Below, in pieces: positions 24,729 to 31,521 of a stretch of 64,000 nucleotides of DNA (position 1 is the stretch's first letter; every line of letters begins with the position of its first letter). Source of the DNA: Dyella nitratireducens (GTDB lineage: Bacteria > Pseudomonadota > Gammaproteobacteria > Xanthomonadales > Rhodanobacteraceae); NCBI RefSeq assembly GCF_014642835.1, contig NZ_BMJA01000001.1, forward strand, positions 429,646 to 493,645. Reading direction: 5' to 3'. The translations under genes were made by a program, and so were the position numbers. The notes under the pieces are model-generated. The model was not told where the DNA came from. It saw only the letters and a list, made by a program, of their open reading frames with translations, and ran no database searches.

Positions 24729-26285
24729 ATGCCCGCACCACGTTTGAAATGCCTGGGCCTGCTGTTTCTTGCCGCAGCGCCGCTCGCCACAGCCTTGCCA
24801 TTGCAGGCGGCAGGCAGCGCACCACTGAGTGCAGACGATATCGCCTGGCTGCGCCGCGCCAGCTTTGGCCTGGATAGCGCCACCGTCGAGCGCTATCACG
24901 AACTAGGCCGTACACGTTTCCTCGATGAACAACTGGCGGGTGGCGATGATCCCCTTCCACCCGCCGTCGCCCCACTGATCAACAGCTACGAGGTGTACAA
25001 CACCTCGCCCGCCAAACTGATCGCCGACTACCGCGACGAAGCGAAAAAAGTAAAAGAAGTGGACGCGGCGGATGCCAACGCCAAGGAGATGGCGAAGAAA
25101 GATTTCCAGAAATATCGCCGCGATCTCTACAAACAAAGTGCAGAAGTGGAATTGCTGCGCGCGATCTACGGCCAGAATCAGCTCAAGGAACAAATGGTCT
25201 GGTTCTGGCTCAACCACTTCAACATCTATGCACCGAAAGCTGCCGTGGGCCTGTTCGCCACGGACTACGAAGAGAACGACATCCGCCCGCACGCGCTGGG
25301 CAAGTTCAAAGACCTGGTGATGGCCACGCTGGAAAGCCCGGCCATGCAGCTGTACCTGGACAATGCACACAACGTGCGCGGCAAGACCAATGAAAATTAC
25401 GCGCGCGAATTGATGGAATTGCATACGCTTGGCGTGCATGCCGGTTACACGCAACAGGATGTGCAGCAGCTGTCATTGATACTCACTGGCGCCGGCATCG
25501 TGCCGCAGCGCAAAGACAACGTCATCGATGGGATCGACGGCAACTTTCTCAATCCGCGCGCGGGCGTGGTACGCAACGGCCTGTTCGTTTTCCTGCCGGG
25601 CCGGCACGATTACAGCACCAAGCAATTCCTCGGGCACACCATCAAAGGCAGCGGCTTCGATGAAATCGATCAGGCCGTCGATCTGATCGTGCATCAGCCG
25701 GCGTGTGCGCAATTCATCTCGCACCAGCTGGCGGCGTATTTCATTTCCGACGACCCGCCGCCGGCCCTGGTGAACGCCATGGCAGAAACCTTCCAGCGCA
25801 CCGATGGCGATATCGCCGCCGTGTTGCGCACCATGTTCCTGTCCAAATATGCCACCACCGGCTCCGGCAAGAAATTCAAGGACCCCATGCAATTCGTGGT
25901 CTCCGCGATGCGCATGAGCTACGACGGCAAGCCGATCACCGATGCCGATCCGTTGGTGAACTGGCTCAACCAGATGGCCGAACCGATGTACGGCCATATC
26001 ACGCCGGATGGCTACCCCAGCGACAGCACAAGCTGGTCCAGCTCCGGCCAGATGGCCAAGCGCTTCGATGTAGCGCGTGCCATCGGCAGCGGCCGCAACC
26101 GGTTGTTCGCGAATGCCGATGGCGACGTGCAGCGCGCCGATCCGCCGATGTTGAACTCCGCTTTGTTCCAGCAGACCTTGCAACCCACGCTATCCACCGC
26201 CACGCGTGACGCTCTCACCAAGGCCAACACGCCCGTGGAATGGAACACTTTCCTGCTGTCCTCACCCGACTTCAATTACCGCTGA
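24729..26285 (+). CDS. DUF1800-family exported protein (first copy)
   Basis: A 518-residue protein with a signal peptide (MPAPRLKCLGLLFLAAAPLATALPLQA) and the DUF1800 signatures DDIAWLRRASFGLD, VWFWLNHFNIY, NENYARELMELHTLGV, YTQQDVQQL and WFSSGQMAKR-like SWSSSGQMAKRFDVA near the end. The biochemical role of DUF1800 is not established; such genes are nearly always paired with a DUF1501 gene. Here the DUF1501 gene follows after 16 bp, so the two are co-transcribed. The ATG at 24729 is chosen because it starts the signal peptide. Confidence 0.85.
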   Translation: MPAPRLKCLGLLFLAAAPLATALPLQAAGSAPLSADDIAWLRRASFGLDSATVERYHELGRTRFLDEQLAGGDDPLPPAVAPLINSYEVYNTSPAKLIADYRDEAKKVKEVDAADANAKEMAKKDFQKYRRDLYKQSAEVELLRAIYGQNQLKEQMVWFWLNHFNIYAPKAAVGLFATDYEENDIRPHALGKFKDLVMATLESPAMQLYLDNAHNVRGKTNENYARELMELHTLGVHAGYTQQDVQQLSLILTGAGIVPQRKDNVIDGIDGNFLNPRAGVVRNGLFVFLPGRHDYSTKQFLGHTIKGSGFDEIDQAVDLIVHQPACAQFISHQLAAYFISDDPPPALVNAMAETFQRTDGDIAAVLRTMFLSKYATTGSGKKFKDPMQFVVSAMRMSYDGKPITDADPLVNWLNQMAEPMYGHITPDGYPSDSTSWSSSGQMAKRFDVARAIGSGRNRLFANADGDVQRADPPMLNSALFQQTLQPTLSTATRDALTKANTPVEWNTFLLSSPDFNYR

Positions 26286-26301
26286 GCCAAGAGGGACCGT
26301 T

Positions 26302-27501
26302 ATGAACCGTCGCGAATTTCTGCTCGCCGCCGCCAGCGCCGCCGCACTGCCTGCGCTCTCTTTCTCGGGCCGGCTTTTTGCAGCGCCCGCCAACTCGCCA
26401 CGCTTCCTGTTTGTGTTCCTGCGCGGCGGCTACGACTGCAACAACTTCCTGGTGCCGTATAGCAGCGACTTCTATTACGAATCGCGCCCCACCATCGCCA
26501 TCGCCAAGCCGGATCGCAACAACCCGAATTCAGCGCTTCCGCTCGACGCGAATTGGGGCATGAACCCGGTGCTGCGCGATTCGATCTATCCGCTATGGGA
26601 GAAAAAGCAGATCGCCTTCATCCCGTTTGCCGGCACCGATGATCTCTCGCGCAGCCACTTCGAAACGCAGGACAGCATCGAGCGCGGCGAACCCTTGAAC
26701 ACCTCCGGCAATTACCGCTCCGGGTTCCTGGCGCGCCTGTCCAGCCAGCTCACCGGCATACCGGCCATCGCCTTCACCAACAGCCTGCCGCTGAGCTTCC
26801 AGGGTGCAGGCAAGGACATTCCCAATATCTCGCTGAAGGGCAACACCAAGGCGAATTTCGATGAGCGGCAGTCCGCCATCCTGGCCGGCATGTACAAGGA
26901 CACCTCGCTCGCCTCAGCCGCTGCTGATGGCCTGAGCCTGCGCAGCACCGTCTCGATGGACCTGCAGAAAGAAATGACTGCCGCCAGCCGCGGTGCACCG
27001 AATGCCTCCGGCTTCGCGCAGGAAACGCAACGCATCGCCGCCCTGATGCGCGATCAATACCGCCTTGGCTTCGTCGACGTCGGCGGTTGGGATACGCACG
27101 TCAACCAGGGCAACGTCACCGGCGGCCTCGCCAACAACCTGCATAACCTCGGCAACGGCCTTGCCGCGTACGCTGCGGCGCTCGGCAACGAATGGAACAA
27201 CACGGTGGTGGTCGTGGTATCCGAATTCGGCCGCACCTTCCGCGAAAATGGCGACCGCGGTACCGACCATGGCCACGGCACCGTGCACTGGGTGCTGGGC
27301 GGGAAGGTCAACGGTGGCCGTATCGCCGGCGAACAGGTGGCGGTGACACAGCAGAACCTGCTGCAGAATCGCGATTATCAGGTGCTCAATAATTATCGGG
27401 ATGTGTATAGCGGGTTGCTCGGGCGCATCTGGGGCTTGCGCGGCAATCAATTGCAGGATGTGTTTCCGCAGGCAAAACCACGCGATCTGCAATTGGTCTG
27501 A
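26302..27501 (+). CDS. DUF1501-family exported protein
   Basis: A 399-residue protein starting MNRREFLLAAASAAALPAL, a twin-arginine-like export signal, after the ribosome-binding site GAGGGA. DUF1501 signatures are FLFVFLRGGYDCNN, AGTDDLSRSHFETQD and VSEFGRTFRENGDRGTDHGHG. The fold resembles alkaline-phosphatase/sulfatase-type enzymes, and the RSHFE and TDHGHG blocks may carry metal ligands, but no activity is proven. It lies between two DUF1800 genes. Confidence 0.87.
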   Translation: MNRREFLLAAASAAALPALSFSGRLFAAPANSPRFLFVFLRGGYDCNNFLVPYSSDFYYESRPTIAIAKPDRNNPNSALPLDANWGMNPVLRDSIYPLWEKKQIAFIPFAGTDDLSRSHFETQDSIERGEPLNTSGNYRSGFLARLSSQLTGIPAIAFTNSLPLSFQGAGKDIPNISLKGNTKANFDERQSAILAGMYKDTSLASAAADGLSLRSTVSMDLQKEMTAASRGAPNASGFAQETQRIAALMRDQYRLGFVDVGGWDTHVNQGNVTGGLANNLHNLGNGLAAYAAALGNEWNNTVVVVVSEFGRTFRENGDRGTDHGHGTVHWVLGGKVNGGRIAGEQVAVTQQNLLQNRDYQVLNNYRDVYSGLLGRIWGLRGNQLQDVFPQAKPRDLQLV

Positions 27502-27523
27502 AGTTAGTTGCACCCTCAAGGCT

Positions 27524-27549
27524 GTCATTCCCGCGAAAGCGGGAATGAC
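27524..27549. repeat. Minimal GTCATTCCCGCG hairpin
   Basis: GTCATTCCCGC-GAAA-GCGGGAATGAC: a single perfect hairpin, the shortest form of the CGTCATTCC family. It lies 22 bp after the DUF1501 stop. Confidence 0.75.
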
Positions 27550-27566
27550 GGCTCCGAGGCAGTTGC

Positions 27567-27640
27567 GTAGGTTGGGGTGCAAACCCCAACATCGCCATGC
27601 AAAGTGGCTCCGGTATGTTGGGGTTTGCACCCCAACCTAC
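27567..27640. repeat. GTAG-type REP pair, copy 8
   Basis: 24-bp perfect arms. This is the last copy of the GTGCAAAC type in the window; none is seen between here and 64 kb. Confidence 0.9.
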
Positions 27641-27673
27641 ATCATCCCACTCTCTGGAGACGAGACCTGCCGC

Positions 27674-29197
27674 ATGCGCCCCATCGCCCTAGCCACCCTC
27701 ACGCTATCGCTAAGCCTGCTACTCGCTCCTACCCTCACCCAGGCGGCCAGCACCAGCTTCACCTCCAACGACATCGCCTGGCTGCGCCGCGATAGCTTCG
27801 GCCTCAACTCCTCGACCGTCGCGCAATACCGCTCGCTGGGCCGCAACACATTGCTGACCAAGCAACTCAACAACCAACTCGGCGATACCCTGCCCGCCCC
27901 CATCGCCGCGCAAATCGATAGCTACGACGCTTTCCACACCCCGCTCGACCAGTTGCTCACCTCACTGCAACAGGAACAACAGCAACTGCGCAACATACCC
28001 GACGGCCCTGAAAAACAGGCTGCCAACAAAGCCATCCAAGAGCGTGGCAATCAGATCGGGCTGCAAGCACAGCAAGCCGAATTGCTTCACGCCATCTACG
28101 GCCCGAACCAGCTCAAAGAACAACTGGTGTGGTTCTGGCTCAATCACTTCAGCGTCTATGCCGCCAAAGGGCGCGTGCGCTGGGAACTGGCCGATTACGA
28201 AAACACCATCCGCGCGCATGCACTCGGCAAATTCCGCGACCTGGTGATGGCCACGCTGCAGAGCCCGGCCATGCTGGAATTTCTCGACAACGCGCAAAAC
28301 GCCAAAGGCCACGTCAACGAAAACTACGCCCGCGAACTGATGGAGCTGCACACACTGGGCGTCAATGCCGGCTACACCCAGCAGGATGTGCAGCAACTGG
28401 CGTTGATCCTCACTGGCGTCGGCATCACCCCGGTGGATGGCAGGCCGCAGAACTTCAATCCGAAGATGGCCCCGCTGGTCGTGCAGGACGGCATGTTCCA
28501 GTTCAACCCGCAGCGGCATGATTTCAGCGACAAGCAGCTGCTCGGCAAGACCATCAAGGGCAGCGGCTACGATGAAGTGAAGCAAGCCGTCGACCTGATC
28601 GTGAAACAACCCGCCTGCGCACAATTCGTCTCGCGCAAGCTCGCCGAATACTTCGTGGCCGACAATCCGCCACCCGCGCTGGTAGCCAAAATGGCGCACA
28701 CCTTCCAACGCACCGATGGCGATATCGCGCAAGTGATGCGCGTGATGTTCCAGTCACCGGAACTGCTTAGCGGCAGCGGCAAGAAGTTCAAAGACCCCGC
28801 GCAGTTCATCGTCTCATCCGTGCGCCTTGCTTACGATGGTTCGCCCATCGTCAATGCGCAGCCCTTGGTAGGCTGGCTTAACCAACTGGATCAGCCGCTA
28901 TTCGGCCGAATCACACCAGACGGCTGGCCACTCGACGGCGAAGCCTGGTCCAGCTCCGGACAGATGGCCAAACGCTTCGACATCGCCCACGCCATCGGCA
29001 CCGGCAACAACCAACTCTTCACCCCCGCCGGCAGCGCCGCACGCACCGCCGGCTTCCCGATGCTGACTACACGCCTCTACTACGACGCCATCGATCCGTA
29101 CTTGTCGAAAGCCACCCGCGACGCGTTGGCGAAGGCAACGTCGCAGCAGGAGTGGAACACCTTTCTGCTCTCGTCGCCGGATCTCAATTACCGCTAA
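27674..29197 (+). CDS. DUF1800-family exported protein (second copy)
   Basis: A 507-residue paralogue of the protein at 24729-26285: signal peptide (MRPIALATLTLSLSLLLAPTLTQAAS) and the same blocks NDIAWLRRDSFGLN, VWFWLNHFSVY, NENYARELMELHTLGVNAGY and AWSSSGQMAKRFDIAH. The C-termini are nearly identical (WNTFLLSSPDLNYR versus WNTFLLSSPDFNYR). It seems to be a tandem duplication around the DUF1501 gene, though separated from it by two repeats, so it may have its own promoter. Function unknown. Confidence 0.85.
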   Translation: MRPIALATLTLSLSLLLAPTLTQAASTSFTSNDIAWLRRDSFGLNSSTVAQYRSLGRNTLLTKQLNNQLGDTLPAPIAAQIDSYDAFHTPLDQLLTSLQQEQQQLRNIPDGPEKQAANKAIQERGNQIGLQAQQAELLHAIYGPNQLKEQLVWFWLNHFSVYAAKGRVRWELADYENTIRAHALGKFRDLVMATLQSPAMLEFLDNAQNAKGHVNENYARELMELHTLGVNAGYTQQDVQQLALILTGVGITPVDGRPQNFNPKMAPLVVQDGMFQFNPQRHDFSDKQLLGKTIKGSGYDEVKQAVDLIVKQPACAQFVSRKLAEYFVADNPPPALVAKMAHTFQRTDGDIAQVMRVMFQSPELLSGSGKKFKDPAQFIVSSVRLAYDGSPIVNAQPLVGWLNQLDQPLFGRITPDGWPLDGEAWSSSGQMAKRFDIAHAIGTGNNQLFTPAGSAARTAGFPMLTTRLYYDAIDPYLSKATRDALAKATSQQEWNTFLLSSPDLNYR

Positions 29198-29256
29198 ACC
29201 GCTTGTTACTCGACATGCAGCTCTCCCCTGCGCGGCAGGGGATCGTCACCCCTCAC

Positions 29257-29381
29257 CGTCATTCCGGCGAACGAACACCAGAATCCAGTCTAAATACGTT
29301 GTGCGAAGCACTCCTAACTTTTTATTTTGAGTGCTTCGCACGGCATGTTTGTACTGGATTCCGGCGTTCGCCGGAATGACG
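29257..29381. repeat. CGTCATTCCGGCG palindromic repeat, copy 3 (damaged left arm)
   Basis: The right arm is intact (ACTGGATTCCGGCGTTCGCC...ATGACG). The left arm is interrupted (GGCGAACGAACACCAG), so pairing is imperfect. The inner stem GTGCGAAGCAC / GTGCTTCGCAC is kept. It lies between convergent genes. Confidence 0.8.
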
Positions 29382-29412
29382 ATCAGGCCATGGAAGAAAC
29401 ATCCCGGGCGGC

Positions 29413-29871
29413 TTACACATCCACCCGCCGATACTCCCCCTCCATCACCCTCTCCCAATTCACCCCACCATCAAACGAACTCTCCAACACCAACCGATAA
29501 ACCCCGTCCACCACCCACTCATAAATATGTCGCGTCTGCCCGCGCTGCGAACTGCGCAGAAACACCAGCCGCTTTCCATCCCAATGCCCTGTCGCCGGCT
29601 GCGCAGGCGTAAATCCATAACTATCGAACCAATACAACGCGTACTCGCCAGGCTCCTGCCCTGAAACAAGCACTGCATGCGCCTGCAACGCCAGCCTCCC
29701 ATCGCGCTCTTCGCGGTAATCCAGCAACAACACCTTGCCACCAAGATCGAACCGCGCACTGACGCTGCCTATCGCAGGACCACCCTGTCCCCAGCGCGTG
29801 GTAGCAATCGTTTCATCGCCAACCCATTCACCTGCCAGCGCATCCAACACATTGCCTTCCAGAACGTCCAT
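29413..29871 (-). CDS. DUF1579-like small protein
   Basis: A 152-residue protein with a lipocalin-like beta pattern: LAGEWVGDETI, GGKVLLLDYREERDG, YALYWFDSYGF, THIYEW-type HIYEWVVDGVYRLVLESSFDGG. It resembles DUF1579 proteins, whose function is unknown. It begins 6 bp after the membrane-protein gene on the same strand, so it belongs to the PadR operon as the third gene. Confidence 0.7.
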   Translation of the reverse strand: MDVLEGNVLDALAGEWVGDETIATTRWGQGGPAIGSVSARFDLGGKVLLLDYREERDGRLALQAHAVLVSGQEPGEYALYWFDSYGFTPAQPATGHWDGKRLVFLRSSQRGQTRHIYEWVVDGVYRLVLESSFDGGVNWERVMEGEYRRVDV

Positions 29872-29877
29872 GGCCGA

Positions 29878-30819
29878 TCACTCCTTTGCGCTTCCCGCCA
29901 CCAACAGGTGCTTGGCGATCTGTCCATGCAGATAACCCAGCCCACGTACGATATGCAGCGTGGCGAACAACATGACGATGCCGATAATCGACGCGCAAAT
30001 CGTGCCCGGCCAACCACCCCACCAGGTCACCCATTCGCATATCCACGCCGAACCATTGCAGCTGGCGTACGGGATGCCGAACGACTCCAGCACCACCTTT
30101 GCAATCGGCGACAACGCCAGCGCAAGCGATGTGGAAAGCATCGTCACCGCAATCGTGAAATAGGCAATGCCAAGCGGCAGCATCAGAACCATGTAGGCCA
30201 ACGTGCCCCACGTGCGCGGATCACTGAGCACCGCACCAATGCGTTGCCAGAACGACATGCCACGCGTGGAGAACGGTGGCCGCCGCGGCATGCGCACACC
30301 GAGCATGGTTTCCACGATGCGCCCTTCCATCAGCGACAACATGCGCACGGAACCGAGGAACAACAACGCAAACGGAATGCCGATGATCAACACAAACAGG
30401 CCAAACGACAGCGAGATGCCCGTCACCGCCCAGGTAAAATAGAAGATACCCGTGGCGAGCGACAACACCATGTAGAACAGCGCACCGTAAGTGTGCGGAT
30501 CCGCGGCCACACCGAAAAATTGTCCCAGCCACGAAGCCTGTTTCGGCGGCTTTGGCGGACGCAGTGCACGCTGAATCTTTATTTCCTGATCACGATAAAT
30601 ATCCGCCACTTCCTCCGGCGCGCCGTAGCTGCTGACCACTTTCGCCAGCATGTCCGCCTCGCTGCGCCCCGGCTGATCGGCCAGTTCGGCGCGCAGATGT
30701 TCTTCGGCGTCATACAACGCATCCTGGATCAACGCCGGATCTGCGCCACGCAGCGCAGCGCGCAGTTGTTCCAGATACTCGGCAATCGTCCTTGGCATCT
30801 TTGGTGCATCCGCATTCAT
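29878..30819 (-). CDS. Multi-pass membrane protein with HAAS-like N-terminus and putative-sensor domain
   Basis: A 313-residue protein. Residues 1-80 are helical and charged (AEYLEQLRAALRGADPALIQDALYDAEEHLRAEL), similar to HAAS/DUF1700 domains that accompany PadR regulators. Two matching membrane units follow, each with a DPHTYGALFYMVL / DPRTWGTLAYMVL start and two helices, as in putative-sensor domain proteins, then a last hairpin of helices. The gene overlaps the PadR gene by 4 nt. The pair is probably a self-contained envelope-response module in which PadR represses the operon; ligand unknown. Confidence 0.75.
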   Translation of the reverse strand: MNADAPKMPRTIAEYLEQLRAALRGADPALIQDALYDAEEHLRAELADQPGRSEADMLAKVVSSYGAPEEVADIYRDQEIKIQRALRPPKPPKQASWLGQFFGVAADPHTYGALFYMVLSLATGIFYFTWAVTGISLSFGLFVLIIGIPFALLFLGSVRMLSLMEGRIVETMLGVRMPRRPPFSTRGMSFWQRIGAVLSDPRTWGTLAYMVLMLPLGIAYFTIAVTMLSTSLALALSPIAKVVLESFGIPYASCNGSAWICEWVTWWGGWPGTICASIIGIVMLFATLHIVRGLGYLHGQIAKHLLVAGSAKE

Positions 30820-31184
30820 CGCCAGTCTCCTTGCAGAACCTTGTCAACCGAATCGCGCGTAGCCCCCCACGCCGCAATCCACTCACGCAGCACCTCACGT
30901 CCCAATTTGGTGATGCGGTAATAACGCCGCGGCGGCCCGCTCACCGAGGGCTCCACCTCGCTGGCCAACAGACCGCTCCCTTCCAGATTGCGCAGCACCG
31001 GATAAAGCGCGCTTTGCTTACCCGCCAGCACGCCCTCTTCCCCCAGCTCTTCCAAGCGCTTGGCAATCTGATAGCCATACAACGGCTGCCGCGACTGCCC
31101 CAGCACCGCCAGCAAAACCAGCGACACAGTACCCGCCGACAGCTCTTTCTGAAACTTCTTGATTTGGGCCGCAATGTCTTCCAC
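30816..31184 (-). CDS. PadR-family transcriptional regulator
   Basis: A 122-residue regulator with the PadR winged helix: SLVLLAVLGQSRQPLYGYQIAKRL, LYPVLRNLEGSGLLASE, SGPPRRYYRITKLGREVL, and a short C-terminal dimerisation helix. GTG start at 31184. It is the first gene of a three-gene minus-strand operon. A palindromic candidate operator lies 38 bp upstream. Confidence 0.88.
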   Translation of the reverse strand: MEDIAAQIKKFQKELSAGTVSLVLLAVLGQSRQPLYGYQIAKRLEELGEEGVLAGKQSALYPVLRNLEGSGLLASEVEPSVSGPPRRYYRITKLGREVLREWIAAWGATRDSVDKVLQGDWR

Positions 31185-31221
31185 GGCTGCCCTGCCCTTC
31201 CACTTATAGTGGAGGGAATAG

Positions 31222-31240
31222 TAGTGCGAAGTTCGTACTA
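31222..31240. promoter_or_regulatory. Candidate PadR operator
   Basis: TAGTGCGAAGTTCGTACTA is a 19-bp palindrome with one wobble pair. A TATAAG -10 candidate lies between it and the PadR start, so binding would cover the -35 region, as expected for autorepression. Confidence 0.5.
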
Positions 31241-31289
31241 GTGTATGGGTATGAAGTCATGGGCTAGCCGGGCGCTGCGTTTTGGGCAC

Positions 31290-31354
31290 AACACCAATGT
31301 ATGTACCGGTTTCACATGCTTTGGTGTTCGCTGACATGTACAAACATTGGTGTT
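31290..31354. repeat. Inverted repeat at the left edge of the accessory island
   Basis: 17-bp arms with one mismatch (AACACCAATGTATGTAC / GTACAAACATTGGTGTT) enclose CACATGCTTTGGTGTTCGCT. The enclosed motif is related to CACATACTTTGG repeats at 40.7-40.9 and 43.2-43.4 kb. The 337-bp gap 31185-31521 holds this, the PadR operator and two small hairpins, but no gene. Confidence 0.65.
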
Positions 31355-31450
31355 AAGAAGGGCGCTGACCAGGGCCTGGGGACAACCGTTTTCGAATCTG
31401 AACAGATATCAGGCAATATATCGGCGGCCATTGGCCTAAAAACCAAGGAC

Positions 31451-31485
31451 TTGCCCGCGGACGGGGGCAATGCGTCAGAACGCAT
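31451..31485 (+). promoter_or_regulatory. Tandem hairpins in the leader of the helicase-nuclease gene
   Basis: TTGCCC...GGGCAA (31451-31470) and ATGCGT-CAGA-ACGCAT (31470-31485) are adjacent small stems 37 bp before the helicase start. A strong GGGAGGAG ribosome-binding site follows at about 31511. They may be operator or leader structures; a clear -10/-35 pair was not found. Confidence 0.3.
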
Positions 31486-31521
31486 AGAAGCCACTACGGA
31501 TAGAACATAGGGAGGAGAAAC

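Noticed and set aside
149..27640. Repeated palindromes considered as a CRISPR array
   Set aside because: The copies are isolated, kilobases apart, and always inverted pairs in intergenic DNA, with no regular spacers and no cas genes.
31250..31521. Second copy of the tRNA 3' end as an attachment site at the left edge of the island
   Set aside because: I looked for the T-arm and acceptor sequence (GGTTCGAATCCCACC) near the left edge and did not find it.
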